Below are positions 53,311-64,000 of a stretch of 64,000 nucleotides of DNA, in pieces. Position 1 is the first letter of the stretch. Each line of letters starts with the position of its first letter. This stretch comes from Ceratothoa steindachneri (taxonomy: Eukaryota; Arthropoda; Malacostraca; Isopoda; Cymothoidae). Where the stretch lies: positions 147,728,387-147,792,386 of the forward strand of contig OZ018331.1 in the NCBI GenBank assembly GCA_963969495.1, written 5' to 3'. The position numbers were made by a program, and so were the translations under genes. The notes under the pieces are model-generated. The model had not been told where the DNA came from and ran no database searches. It worked only from the letters and a program-made list of their open reading frames with translations.

Positions 53311-54581
53311 CAGGGTATCCCAAAATTCCCCTAGATATTTAAATATGTCAGATTTTTATACTTTTCACTTTTTAATCAGAACTTAGATTAACATAGGACA
53401 ATTACCCATGGGAAAATTGACAAACTGAACAAAGAAGTAAAATCGTGTAATTTTATTTTGTATCTACCCAATCCATCATTCACACTCAAAGAGAATACTG
53501 TTGGAAGGAAACCCCACTTGGATTTCATGATTCCTCGGTCGATTAAAGTTTTTAGGTACTGTGGTTCAGTAAGTGACTTTCTCGGATGTGTAAGACTACG
53601 TAAAGTCCGCCTGCAGATGAAGCGTGAACGTCTGCGAGGCAGTGTTTACCAAGAACCAGGAATATTAATTCGCAGATGCTCCGACCAGTTGAGGATGTCT
53701 CGGACGTCCTTGCATCGCATGTTAAGAGACGATTTACATCTGTACCAATGCAAAATGAAGATGGTCAAGAATTTGCAACCCACAGATCATCCACAACGCT
53801 TAAATTACTCGGTGCAGGTCCAGGGGCTGGCTACTGAAGATAACGACTGCGTTCATAAGGGGATTATGAGTAACGAAGTTCATTTCCATTTGAACAGTTT
53901 TGTTAATAAGCAAAACTGTCATACCTGTAGATGAGAGAATCCTAGGATATTCCTCAACGTGACTTGCACTCTTTCAATTACACAGGCTGGTGTTGTGTAA
54001 TGTCAGAGAGAGGATCGATATATCATTTTATTTTTGAAAATGGCAATGCAATAACAAACTTAATGAACAGTATCGGGCAATGATCAAGACCTTTTTTGCG
54101 CCCAGCATTGCAGAAGATACCTGAGATGTGGTTTCAAAAAGATGGAGCCACTGCTCAAAAGGCGAGAGCAACGATGGAACTTCTAACAAACTTTTTGTCA
54201 CTGAATAATTTCGAAAACATCCAAAATTTCTTGGCCACCGCTTTCTCCTGATCTGACGCTCCTGATTAATCTCTGTGGGGATACCTTAAGGGGCGCGTAC
54301 ACATCCATAAACCCCAGACAATTCAGCACTCGAGGATAATATCTGTACAGAAATTCGAGGACTGTAGTCAAAGTTATTAACCACTCTTATGGAGAATGCT
54401 ATCCAAAGAGGGCATCTGGGTGAAGTCGAAAATGGAGGATTTTTAGGTAGAATAAATTTTCATAATTAAATGGGAAAGTTTTTACGAATTTTGACTTTTT
54501 ATTTTCTATAAAACTATTTTTAAATAATAAAAAAATGTAGCAATTATATTTTTAAATCCCTAGGTGACTTTTGAGACCCTG
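53311..54581 (+). mobile_element. IS630-Tc1-mariner superfamily element
   Basis: 1271 bp with imperfect inverted ends: cagggtatcccaaaattccc at the left, and cagggtctcaaaagtcacct as the complement of the right, both continuing cctag...attta. It holds a plus-strand transposase relic. The flanks do not show a clean TA on both sides, so one end may have moved. Confidence 0.8.
53458..54440 (+). pseudogene. DDE_3-type transposase, broken
   Basis: The first frame (53458-53934) has an HTH-like part (RRCSDQLRMSRTSLHRMLRD) and then IMSNEVHFHLNSFVNKQNC. That block normally reads S-D-E-A-H-F-H-L, so the first catalytic Asp is Asn. In other frames follow WFQKDGATAQKARATMELL (about 54135; second Asp present) and SLWGYLKGRVHIHKPQTIQ (about 54275-54330). 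Stops at 53932 and later break it. Confidence 0.8.
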
Positions 54582-55257
54582 TATTTCATCAATATAAATT
54601 TGCTACTGAGTTAAACGCTGGAAAAACATTCTAAAAAAATAATGTTTATTGAATAGTAAAAATTAGGATAATTTCATAGAAAAAAAACGATTTCTTGAAT
54701 AGCTTGAATTTTCACCCAATCTTCGGAGGTGAAATATCTGCCAGAACATTTCACTAATCCTTGATTTAAAAGAACGGCTTCTCAAAGAATTGGTGAGAGG
54801 ATGCGTCCTTTTTAGCCTCTCCGCTTTTCATGCTCTGCGAGTGACTTTGACCTCAATTATTAATGGATTTGATTAAAAAAGCCTCATTTCCTTCTCTATA
54901 TTCTCGAGTTTTCGATTAAACAGTATAACATACTCGTAAATGATATAATTATTTATAAAACTGTCCTGCCTATGCATCAATGGTATCGATGCTTTTCACC
55001 TAGAAATTTGAAAGAGGAAGTTTGATTAGGTAGTCTATTTCGCGCTAAGCCTCAAAAGTGTTGCCTAACGAGTGCTATCATCCTCTTATTGGCCGATTTA
55101 ACTTCGCTCATAACTAGTTTGTGAGTTTTTTAAAATTTGAGTTTCTGCGAAAATCGCATAGAAATCACATTCTCTAAGAAAACCGAGTAATCCTAAGACT
55201 ACAGTATTATAACTACTCTCATTGGATTCTTTATTTTTTTAACATTCATAGACCTCA
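54582..55257. other. AT-rich spacer
   Basis: No gene recognised. Confidence 0.5.
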
Positions 55258-55660
55258 ATGTCTTATTCTTCAATATTTTTTACATTTTTAAAAAATAAAA
55301 CTGTTGCAGCCAGTGACCGTTGGCAACCCCATAATGTTTATACCTGGCAACCTCACACCATTCTAGGCCTACATAGCTGGCAGTCCCTGGAAAGGCAGCA
55401 TAAATTATCAATTATCAATTGTCATACACACGATGCCATCCCTGCCATCCCTGCCATCCTCGCTCCACGCCAAGTTCCAACTTTCATCAACCTCCAAAAA
55501 GCTCTCCATCCACGCAAGCTGCAAGACACTTGTCTTGAGGCAAAACAAGAAGAATTATAATCCGAACATGTTAAAAGAAATAAAAAAATAATCGTGAGCT
55601 TGTTTGTGTAACTAACCGTTCCACTAGTGACCCCAGAATTGCCCCATTAGTCACCATGTC
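55258..55660 (+). repeat. Possible LTR of the gypsy relic
   Basis: A GC-richer block lies upstream of the gag relic, and an agtgaccccagaattgcccc phrase (55627-55646) sits where arthropod gypsy elements often keep their primer-binding region. No 3' partner was found, so the LTR call is tentative. Confidence 0.3.
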
Positions 55661-55859
55661 GACAAGCTACTCTCCCATCCTGCTTCAAGCAACAAAAATA
55701 GCATCGCTGTAAAAAAATTCTCAACGCACTCGTCATATATATTCAAAAATAAAACAACTAAGAGTCCTCTTCCACGAACACAGCATTTGTTTCGGCGATT
55801 TAAGTGATCAAAATATTTGACAGGTAGGCCAAAATACTGAATTCATCTCAGCGAGCTGG

Positions 55860-56660
55860 TATTTCAGGCACAAAAGGTCTCGTCTACAAAGACCAAATTC
55901 TGGCTATCCTTTATACATTTACCAACAGACCTCATTGAAGCAGCGGACTCATTATGCGAGATACTGTCAGAGCAGAGGACATTCGAGGTTTCCAAGGCCA
56001 TTATTATTCGGCACCACGCGCCCTCTAACCAGAAAAGATGGCCGAACTTCAACAGAAACATCACCCTGGTGGGGCAGAAACCCACAACTCTCCTTCGGCA
56101 GCTTCGAGACGCCGCGGCTGCCGACGTCTCGGTTGGGCAGCTGAGAAAAGCTTTCATCAGCCGTATCCAAGTTAATAAAACAAAATGTGGAGGCTTTGGG
56201 GAAATTTCAACCCCTCAACAGCTTTTATGAGACTGCCGATCGCATTTTAGCTAGGGGTGCATTAAGTGTCCAGGAGCTAGTTGCCGCTGCCGCCTACAAT
56301 GATATGATCTACATAGGTTCGCGCAGCTCTCTCGCCACCCAGGACCGCCCATTGCTAGAATACAATGGTCCAGGCAGTAAGTCAGCTAGCTGGCGCGCTA
56401 GTACCACAAGAAGTTCAAAGGTGATGCCCACCGCTGATTATCACCATGTGCCTCACATGTGGAAGAAAGCCAATGACTATTTTCTCTACTTCCTCCAAGG
56501 GAAACCTTATGTCCATCATTCCCCCCTCTACTACCAGAAGCTATCTAAGAGCGTCCTGCTGGAGTCTCAAACTCGTCAGCAGCTACCAGTCTCTTCACTG
56601 TGCCTCATTCGGATACCACGAAAATTTGCATATTCCAAGTTCAGTATTCAGTAGTCGAAA
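55860..56660 (+). pseudogene. Ty3/gypsy Gag relic
   Basis: Plus-strand reading gives LPTDLIEAADSLCEILSEQ (about 55922), then HHAPSNQKRWPNF, KPTTLLRQLRDAAAADVSVG and QLRKAFISRIQ (56085-56165). This matches the capsid C-terminal half of arthropod gypsy Gag in order (a helix of I-x-x-A-V, then L-x-x-L-R-x-L-A-x-D-x-S..., and L-R-x-x-F-L-x-R). A second open stretch, 56187-56654, continues in shifted frames. No zinc knuckle was seen. Confidence 0.55.
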
Positions 56661-56839
56661 GGTCCACGGTAAATGACAATAGTATTTTACGATGAAATAC
56701 AAAACTTAACTTCACCTCGTCTGAGATGTCATTACCCTCTCCACACCAGATTTTTCGCACCGCCCGACCACCCCACCAACTCTACTAACTCATAGACACC
56801 TTCTTCCAGGAGACTCAACCAGCCTGCCTCTGCAGTCAC

Positions 56840-57195
56840 CGTGGGGGCGATACAGGGCTCAAACCCCCGCCTCTTTATCCGGGATCCAGATACGGGACTC
56901 AACTTCCTCATTGACAGATGTTCTATTGTCTCCATTTTCCGGCTTCGTCTCAGGACGGACGTCGCACTCCAATGGTCTTCGCACTACAAACTATCTCAGA
57001 TCTGCCTCTCTCAGTCTATTTAAAGAAACCTTTTTTGATCTCTATCTTTCTCGGATGGTCTCTCCCTTGTCTGTTATTAGTTGCTAACGTCGGGCATCCC
57101 ATCTTAGTGGCCAACTTCCTGCAACATTTCTCGCTTGTCCTACACTTAAAAGGGCGTGCTCTCAAGGACCGTGTGTCACTGCAGTCAAAAAGGAA
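56840..57195 (+). pseudogene. Ty3/gypsy aspartic protease relic
   Basis: RLFIRDPDTGLNFLIDRCSI (about 56868-56930) corresponds to the retropepsin start, where LIDTGA is expected. Here it reads L-I-D-R-C-S, keeping the Asp but losing Thr-Gly. In another frame, VANVGHPILVANFLQHFSLV and LHLKGRALKD (about 57085-57170) are the downstream flap and C-terminal parts (V-A-D-V-x-x-P-I-L-G-x-D-F-L). The order and spacing fit gypsy protease. Nothing of RT follows; the minus-strand CR1 comes next. Confidence 0.65.
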
Positions 57196-57690
57196 CTGGA
57201 CTACAGGACACAAGAAGGACTAAATGTAATCATACGCATAATAGAAAGAAAAATCAAACTCACCAGTCTTGTAATGCAACGGGATGTTATCTTCCAAGGA
57301 GAGACGGCCTCCCAATTACTAATTTTATAAGATTATTCAATAATAGAGAACTAGTCATTTTGATCGGAGACATAAACGCGCATAGTATTTAAAATGGAGA
57401 TAAAAACAAAACAGTTAGGGTAGGCAGCTGATGACGATGCTAAATAGGGGCATGGTACAAAGCCTGGGGATGGAATTCCCAACCTACACCAACAACATTG
57501 TAGCATCAAACCAGATATCTGGCTCTCGAGCTTTGTCGTGGTACACCATTCTATACCATACACATTCTCCTATATTATGTGAAAGCTACAAGGATAAAAA
57601 GTACAATAGGAGACCTTACAGTCCATTCATAGAGGGTACCTTTGGGCTAACAGCTGAGCAGCCACAGTTCTGTACAACGACTTAAGTGCC
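57196..57690. other. Spacer between gypsy and CR1
   Basis: No element recognised. It may contain the 3' UTR end of the minus-strand CR1. Confidence 0.4.
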
Positions 57691-58550
57691 CAAACAGCCA
57701 CTTTTCAAGACCCTGTCTAGTCTTGACTTGGACTGATCAACAGAATTGCTGTTTACAATTTCCACTGGAAGTGCATTTCAGCTACCGCTGATGCTGTATG
57801 TGAAAGATTTACCACACAGATCACGGGTGCAACGCTTCAGTTCAAGTTTGTAGCCGTGATTTCTCGTTCTTCCCTCACTAAGTTGTAAAATATCCGTGTA
57901 GTCTATATTATCGAAGCCTCGAAGTATTTTAAACACTTCAATAAGCTGACCACGCAGTCTCCGGGTTTCCAACGAGAACAGATCTAATTCCCTTAATCTA
58001 TCATCGTAACTTTTGTGCCTGATAGAGGGAATCAGTTTGGTTGTCCTGGCTTGCACACGTTCCAATCTCGCAATATCCTTTCGAAACTAAGGACTCTAAA
58101 ATTGTACGGCATACTCCAGGTGCGGTCGGAGAAGTGAGTTGTTTAAACACTGTACAATCTCCTTGTTCCGATATCCAAACTGGCGCTTTATGTATCCTAG
58201 CATCTTTTGGGCATTTTTCTCTACCTCAATGCACTGTTTCGGGAACTTGAGGTCTCTAGTGATTGTTAAACCCAAGTCCTCCTCAGTGTCGGTAGATTCA
58301 ATAGCAGTGCCCTTAAGGATATACTGAGATTGGGGGTTTCGGGGGCAGATATGCATCACTTTGCATTTGTTCACATTAAATGGCATTGACCACGTGTCCA
58401 ACCACTCCCCAATCTTCCCAAGATCATCTTGAAGGCGGGCAGTATTTCCTTCCTTTGCGACGTTCATACCAAGCTTGGTATCATCGTCAAATTTAGAAAT
58501 CTTGGCCACCATTTCACCGTCCATGTCGTTTACGTAGATGATGAATAGTA
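57690..58550 (-). pseudogene. CR1 RT palm and C-terminal part
   Basis: SKFDDDTKLGMNV (58490; the FADD box reads FDDD), PFNVNKCKVMHICPRN, STDTEEDLGLTITRDLKFPK, HLEYAVQF, then SIRHKSYDDRLRELDLFSLE and RRLRGQLIEVFKILRGF (57900-58020), and SWNALPVEIVNSNSVDQ (about 57750). These are CR1 C-terminal signatures. A frameshift near 58560, inside the [10 protein letters not shown] block, separates this from the upstream frame. Confidence 0.85.
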
Positions 58551-58595
58551 GTGTCCCAGGACAGAACCTTGAGAAACACCGCTAGTAACGGGCAC

Positions 58596-59702
58596 CTACT
58601 CAGAAGCCTGTTCATTCAACACTACCCGTTGCCGTCTGCTGCATAGCCCGTTCCCTATCCAACTTGCTACATTTCCGTCTACGCCCAGCGCACGCACTTT
58701 CCGAAGGAGGCGGCGGTGTGGTACCTTATCGAAGGCTTTTTGAAAGTCTAAGTAGATAACATCCACCGTCTTATCCCGGTCGTGCTCACTAAAAACCAAG
58801 TAGAAGAATTCCACAAGATTCGTTAGGCATGACCGGTGCCTTCGTAACCGATGCTGGGAACTCCTCAATCGCAAGTTGGACTCTAAATATGACGTCACTT
58901 TGTCCACCAAGATGCTTTCCATGAGTTTACCGAGTATTGAGGTTAAGCTAATAGGTCGGTAGTTCCACGGCTGCCTAGGGTCTCCCTTTTTGAAGAGAGG
59001 AGTTACCTCCGCTTCACCCAGTCTCTTGGAACTCATCCGGTCCAGATTGACATGTTGAAGATTATGCTTAGATGTTGTGACACTACATCGCGCACTTCTT
59101 TCAACAATTTAGGTAGAAACCTGTCCGGGCCAGGGGACTTATTCGTCTTTAGATCAGTGATTTTTTTTCTATTTTTCCTTGGGTGAGATCTATTTCCTCC
59201 AGTTTTGCTCCCCCAGTAAGAATCCATGATCTGGGGGATGGGACCACATTCTTCAGTAAACACTGAAGAGAAGTAGTCGTTCAGGTGGTTAGCATTTTCT
59301 GCATCTGAGTGATTTAATACCTCCTCCTCATTCACTAAAGGGTCAATCGTGCGATGGATTGGTTTACGGCTGTTTATATAACCAAAGAACTCCTTGGGAT
59401 TCTCCTTGCAGAGTCTCGACACTCGCAGCTTCTCGGCACGCTTTGCCGCCCTTATGCTAGACTTCACCCCCCTAGCTAGCCTACGGTACTCGTCAAAGTC
59501 TCTATAAATCTTTGAGTGCCGGTAAACCACTCCTCTCCTTCAGCAGTTGAACGATTTCTCGATTAAACCAATTTGGTTGAACGGAAGACCGACGAAGGTT
59601 TTTCAAAGGGATGAAACGTGATTGAAGAGTCATGAAAGTAATTTTGAATCTATTCCACGAATCTTCAACATCCTCGCACACTTCTAGCCTCGCATAGGTC
59701 AA
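58596..59702 (-). pseudogene. CR1 RT N-terminal part and linker
   Basis: KNFRRSS/NWFNREIVQLL (about 59550-59600), KIYRDFDEYRRLARGVKSS (about 59460-59520), RVSRLCKENPKEFFGYINSR (about 59370-59430), KTNKSPGPDRFLPKLLKEV (about 59095-59150), AEVTPLFKKGDPRQPWNYRP with ISLTSILGKLMESILV (58920-59010), and [18 protein letters not shown] (about 58700-58760; domain A Asp). Two frames are separated near 59033. Catalytic domain A is intact here. Confidence 0.87.
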
Positions 59703-59837
59703 TCAAGCACGAAGATATGCAAAGTCAGCTCTTCTCAAATCAAGTTTCCTTGATTTACTAGTCGCAGACTCTACCTTGGGGACCTTGACTATAAATCTGA
59801 CTAGTCGGTGATCACTGCCACCAAGCTCTTCGTCCAC

Positions 59838-60463
59838 CTAGAGATCCTCAACGATGTCATCATGAAAGGTGAAAACCAAGTCGAGGGTATTATTGCCTCT
59901 CGTCGGCTCTCTCATCCATTGAGTCAGGAACTCGTTTTTCGCGAACTCCAGGTGTAGTGCATTTTCGCCACAGGGTTCTCTCGTTTTCCAGTCAACTTGG
60001 GTGTTGAAGTCGCCCATAGCGATACACACTTTGTCTTGTAAAAGTTCACCCAGCAGCCGGTACAAATCCCTGTTCTTTTCAACGAGTTGGGTAGGGGTCT
60101 GTAAATCACCAAGCTCCTGTATTTGGCAAGACCTATGTTTAGGGCAACACCTAGTAGCTCGTGGTCGGATACAATGTTGCAGTTCGTCGATTTGAGCCTA
60201 TCCTTGACATACAACATCACACCGCCACCCTCTCTCTCTGTCCTATCTTTTTGGAAGAGTTGGTAACCGGGAATCGTGAATTCACCTTCAAAATCTCGGT
60301 TTGAGGTTTTTACCCACGACTCCGTTGTGGCTACCATTTCAGGTTCTTGCGTCGCTACGAGGCCACGAAGTTCAAGAAACTTGTTCTTGATCGCCCTAGC
60401 ATTAAACAGAAGAACTTTCAGGGAGTCTCCGAATGTAGAACTTCCTACTCTCTCCTGTTTCAC
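59838..60463 (-). pseudogene. CR1 endonuclease domain
   Basis: LKVLLFNARAIKNKFLELRG (about 60365-60425), PEMVATTESWVK with the catalytic Glu, EGGGVMLYVKDRLK, then in another frame VCIAMGDFNTQVDWKTREPC (59960-60030) and TRGNNTLDLVFT. The N-A-R-S/A-I-x-N-K, T-E-S-W and G-D-F-N motifs are all present. One frameshift near 60060 divides the domain. Confidence 0.85.
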
Positions 60464-60624
60464 GGCTTATTTAATGGTTTGGTGTCTCCCCTCTTTCCGA
60501 CCTCCGAGAAAGTCGTTCCAGGAGTGACACGGGCGTACTGGTGTACGTCCGTCTTCACTCTGGGCCTGACACTCCTTAGGGTCCGTTCCACGACATCCTG
60601 TATCATGTTACAGCTTACTACCTT

Positions 60625-61092
60625 TTATTTAAAGGAAAGATGTACTCCATCCCATTGGTAGAGATCGTTTCTACCATAGAAGATGCGGTAAGAGTCAACA
60701 AAAAAGACCCCTTTTGTTGTACACAAATCTCCCAGGCGTCGATTAAGCGAGACGTTCCTCGAGTGAGCGGTCCGGGTCAGTCCTCTTCTCGGGAGCATCC
60801 CGACCACAACACGTCTGTGTGTTTTCAGCCCACAGTCGTCCACAGCACCCATGACTGTGTTTAGAGTCTTTACTGTGGGGCGTATCCTTCCTCCTCTGAG
60901 GTAGAGGTCGTTGCCAATTACCATTAAGACAACTACTGAATTCTCAGAAATCTGTGATTTCTCTACCTTTACTCTAATCTGCTGGTTTTCCCTTCCTGGT
61001 AGGCAACTTACCTTCACACTCGTGCGAAGGCGTGCTGCTAGTAGGGGTTGCAGGGCCCTTGCATGAGAGTCCCCAATAAGGTTGACCCTCAC
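60625..61092 (-). pseudogene. CR1 ORF1 SGNH/GDSL esterase
   Basis: The frame begins MRVNLIGDSHARALQPLLAA, in which GDSH holds the nucleophile Ser of block I. VLMVIGNDLYLRGG is the G-x-N-D of block III, and QWDGVHLSFK is the D-x-x-H of block V. All four SGNH residues (Ser, Gly, Asn, His) are visible, as is the partner Asp. It is continuous over 155 codons in an otherwise broken element. In CR1 ORF1 this domain is thought to act on lipids or acetyl groups; its role in retrotransposition is not settled. Confidence 0.8.
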
Positions 61093-61099
61093 ACATTTG

Positions 61100-61460
61100 T
61101 CTACACTCTATTCTTTCGCGAGAGACTGATCTCTTTTCTCCTTCGTCTCCGCAGTTCCCTTATTTTTCTTCTTTTTCTTCCTTTTTTTGATCTTCATTTG
61201 TCTTTTCTTCTGTTTCTCTTTTCTCTTTTTCTCTTTCCACTTTCTCTTGCCCTCCAGTAACGCTGAAATTCTCTACACTGGGGTGAGCTGCATTAAGTTC
61301 GTTGTTTTTATTTTTCTTTTTTATTTTAATTTCTCCGCTTGGCTAAAGTGGCACTGCCAATGCAGTTTCAGCTCCTTAAGTTGGAGTCTCATTAACGGAA
61401 CCACCCGAGTCAGTGGGAGGTTCGTCTCGAGCTTGAGCTGACTAGGCCTCTAGTTTAGAA
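61100..61460 (-). pseudogene. CR1 ORF1 linker, Lys/Glu-rich
   Basis: The minus-strand frame leading into the esterase is strongly charged (KRKREKEKREK, KKRKKKKKN, TKEKRDQSLAKE) with a stop just before the esterase at about 61108. On the plus strand it is a polypyrimidine tract. It joins the coiled-coil part to the esterase. Confidence 0.6.
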
Positions 61461-61461
61461 G

Positions 61462-61764
61462 CTAGTTCTTGGATTCTCTCCTCAAGACGCAAATCTGAAG
61501 CAAGTACTCCGCTTCTAGGGTCTGTAGTTTAGTTTCCAGTGCCCTAGAATTTTCCTCACAGGTTGTGAAGAGATCTTTAAGTTCATTGCAGTATGCCACT
61601 GCCTTTCGGACCTCTACTTTAAGGATGCAATAGGTGCATATACTTCCCGGATGGCATTTCGAAAAACAGCCCTCCGGGAAGTCCACGCACCCCTTCTCCT
61701 TCTGGCATATCGCACATGTGTATTTGAGTGCAGCTGGTCCTTTTTTCACTGTCATTTTGAACAC
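61462..61764 (-). pseudogene. CR1 ORF1 N-terminus: PHD-like finger and coiled coil
   Basis: MFKMTVKKGPAALKYTCAIC starts a Cys/His-rich module. Its spacing is C-x2-C-x6-C, later C-x3-C-H, then C-x2-C (CAIC, GC, CFSKCH, CTYC), a PHD/RING-like zinc finger. A heptad-rich stretch (NSRALETKLQTLEAEYLLQ) then predicts a coiled coil. PHD plus esterase is the known ORF1 plan of several CR1 LINEs. A frameshift near 61480 ends the frame. Confidence 0.72.
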
Positions 61765-61800
61765 TTTCTCTCTCTCAAAACTTTGCGACCAATCAATAGT

Positions 61801-62660
61801 AAAAAAGGGGGTTGGTGTATTCTCCCCACGTCAGTCGCTCCCGCCTATCGATTGGAGACGTTTCGAAGTCTTTCAGAAGGCACGCTCCATGTGTTGCTGT
61901 TCGTCCGACCGAGTCGTTAAACCTCGGCGTGCCGTGGCTCCCAACCAAGCCGCACTGACTGTCCCCGAAGGGGCCATCGATTTCTCACCAGCTGAACAAC
62001 GGAGCACACCCCATACTAAACTCCTACTAATTCCCTTCACGATGGACAGGATCTCAGTGTAGCGTTCAATGGATATCCCGCTATACCAAGAGACTCGACC
62101 CCAGACTTTTTATTGGACTGGCAACCAACCTGGGAACAAAGGGCCGTAACCTCGGACCGATGCTACCAGAGACACCCGTCAACGGTCACTGGAAATTGTT
62201 AATAATTACGCGCGGGGGACGGTGTTAGCGGGGCACTACCCTCATCACATTCATCTTTCCCCAACGCCTAAGATACCTCTAGTCCTAGTCTCTCGCAACC
62301 AGTGAGCGTTGATTGGTGCTGTTTATAAAGGTTCCAAAGCCTCTCTCCTGACGCATGAGGTAGCTGCCAGGTCCTTATATGTAGATAGAGGGAAAAAGGG
62401 TAAGAGTGACATGATGGGAGTAGGGTTTTTTTGTTTTTATTTCTTTTTGTATAATAAGTGGTAGAAATAGGATAAGGTTGAAAAAGGAGAAGGGTAGAGT
62501 AGAAAAAGGAAGGACGCACTTAGTCTGGAACCTCGTTTCCGACAAAATTGACAAGGGACGCCCTACTATGGGTACCCAGAAGAGAGGTACTCCCGCCCAC
62601 ATAGCTCGAAAAGTTAAAGGTATACACCAGCTCTCTTCCCGCGACAATGGGGCGTCACCT
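61801..62660. other. Possible CR1 5' UTR and unassigned sequence
   Basis: GC-richer sequence immediately 5' of the minus-strand ORF1 (61801-62200) may be its 5' UTR and promoter. Beyond it no gene is recognised. Confidence 0.35.
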
Positions 62661-62675
62661 CTGCCTCTACTTTCT

Positions 62676-62736
<61 letters not shown>
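62676..62736. repeat. (GA)n microsatellite
   Basis: About 60 bases of GA dinucleotide. Confidence 0.95.
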
Positions 62737-62739
<3 letters not shown>

Positions 62740-62740
<1 letters not shown>

Positions 62741-64000
62741 ATCACCTACTGCAACGATAATCGTTTAAGGACTGTTCGTAGGGATTAAAGATCGAACAGG
62801 AGGTCAAACTCGAGGTGTTGGGTTTCAAATTCTTAACAAATCAGGCAAAGTGCAAAAATGGTTGGCGAGATTTACTTGAATAGGCCGAGAGTATCGTTCA
62901 AGGTTAGTTAAAGATGAAACAACCAAAATATAATTTTATTTACAAATATTAAAATATGAATAAAAATAGGCAAAGGGGAATTATTTAAAAATGAAATATT
63001 CTCTTGATAATTATGATAAGGATGGATTCTCAAATAAAATTAATTAATTAGCGTTATTATCCTCAGATCAAAGGGGGAAATTGACAATACTAATAATTGA
63101 GGGAGTTTCAATCTTATCGGTCAGTATCTTCGAGGAAGGTCCTGCTTGGGATAGGGCGAGTGGGACAGGATCCGATGAGGGAAGTGGGGCACGATCCGAA
63201 TGAAGCAAGTAGGGCACGTTCCGGATGAAGCAAGTAGGTCACGATCCGATTGAGGCAAGTGGGGCACGACCCGAACCAACCTTCTGAGGAATAGCGATGA
63301 AGATAGGCAATCTTTAAGGATGACGTTCGATGGTGAAATGTGCGATTACTCGTAATTCTACTGGGAGATGAAACTTCTTTTCCTTAAAGGTAATCGATAG
63401 AGATTTTCCTGGATCGATTAAAGAAAGGGAGACTGTCGCGCAACTTCAAAGGATTGCCGTTCACAGGAGCTACCAATTGACTGGGGTAGAGTCACGGCAG
63501 AGAAAGTCTTAGTCTCTGATGAACGCTCACGGGACTTCGACTCGAGACGATGGGGACGACTTTGAGGTGCGTATGGGACTCTTCGATATCAAGTCAAATC
63601 GGGTATTTCTACAAGTGATCCAGAAGGAGGAAAGGGGGATACGGAGCAGTGGGTTAGGAAGCTCCAGATATCTTAATCCGTGGGCCGGACGAATATTCAG
63701 CTTTGAGCGGCAATGCGCGAAAAATAATAAACGACTCATTCTCTCCTCTTCGCCGGGGCGAGAGCTCTGGACAAATTCGCAGGATTGGGGGATAATTCCC
63801 CAATAAGCCTAGAAGTTGAAACTTCTCTAATGATCTCGAACCGGAAGTGACGTTTTCCATAGCGGGATACAATCGCACGTGGTCTCCAAATAACGTGAGG
63901 AGGTCAGAGGTTGTTCTTTTACACCTTTTCCTTCCATACGATAGAATTTTTCTGAGAGAGAGGGAAGAAAAAGGGAAATCGCAAATTTGGATAGGGGAAA
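62740..64000. other. Unassigned right edge
   Basis: Apart from the minisatellite, no gene or element is recognised. A 95-codon frame at 63519-63806 (+) lies in GC-richer sequence, but its reverse frames are equally open and no motif stands out. Confidence 0.4.
63156..63279. repeat. 25-bp minisatellite, five units
   Basis: Units start at about 63156, 63180, 63205, 63230 and 63255 with form gcaagtggggcacgatccga then atgaa. Divergence between units is moderate. Confidence 0.92.

Larger units (their letters stand above)
57690..61800 (-). mobile_element. CR1-type LINE, nearly complete, decayed
   Basis: Minus-strand order is PHD-like finger, coiled coil, Lys/Glu-rich linker and SGNH esterase (ORF1, 61764-60625), then AP endonuclease (60463-59838), linker and reverse transcriptase (59702-57690). 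This is the full domain plan of CR1-group LINEs. Frameshifts and stops are scattered through it. No poly(A) is seen at the 3' end. Confidence 0.88.

Noticed and set aside
63519..63806. 95-codon frame at the right edge
   Set aside because: No recognisable motif, and both strands are equally open.

Overview
The window looks like a piece of a TE-rich arthropod nuclear genome. Coding is interrupted by introns with canonical GT/AG ends, there are long AT-rich non-coding stretches and (TA)n microsatellites, TTAGG-like pentamers occur, and almost every recognisable reading frame belongs to a eukaryotic transposable element. Crustacean or chelicerate is a guess; nothing in the sequence fixes the species.

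One host gene is supported: a chymotrypsin-family (S1) secreted serine protease or protease homologue on the + strand. Four exons carry the catalytic domain (30444-30718, 31912-32085, 34083-34220, 34985-about 35140), in phase with each other. A TATA box (16216) and a signal-peptide exon (16267-16333) lie 14 kb upstream and end in the phase the protease exon needs, so they may be its first exon. His57 and Ser195 are present, but Asp102 is replaced by Asn and position 189 is not Asp. The usual C-terminal segment is missing or lies in an unseen exon.

Layout. 1-1.75 kb: Ty3/gypsy relic (-). 2.6-9.4 kb: BEL/Pao retrotransposon (+) with short LTRs, interrupted by a mariner (4311-5604) and a LINE scrap (7433-7630). 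9.9-13.5 kb: CR1-like LINE (+). 14.1-15.5 kb: Merlin relic and another LINE relic (both -). 16.2-35.2 kb: the protease locus, whose introns hold SINEs, a relic of a repeated arthropod gene family (18.5-19.4 kb), a Tc1 element (22.0-23.5 kb), two degenerate minisatellites, a short TA-transposon and several simple repeats. 36-39.6 kb: an interspersed GAT-tailed repeat and a hAT relic carrying a nested Tc1. 42.1-43.4 kb: a Tc1/mariner element beside (TA)n. 44-46.3 kb: LINE and ZBED-like hAT relics (-). 47.8-48.2 kb: Penelope-like endonuclease relic (-). 50.2-52.7 kb: a hAT element with an exact 8-bp target duplication and a nested MITE. 53.3-54.6 kb: another Tc1/mariner-superfamily element. 55.3-57.2 kb: Ty3/gypsy gag-protease relic (+). 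57.7-61.8 kb: a nearly complete but decayed CR1 LINE (-) with PHD-finger and SGNH-esterase ORF1 and endonuclease-RT ORF2. 62-64 kb: microsatellite, 25-bp minisatellite and unassigned sequence.

The transposons do not form an operon-like system. What they show is layered insertion and decay. I saw no rRNA, intact tRNA, CRISPR or bacterial feature.
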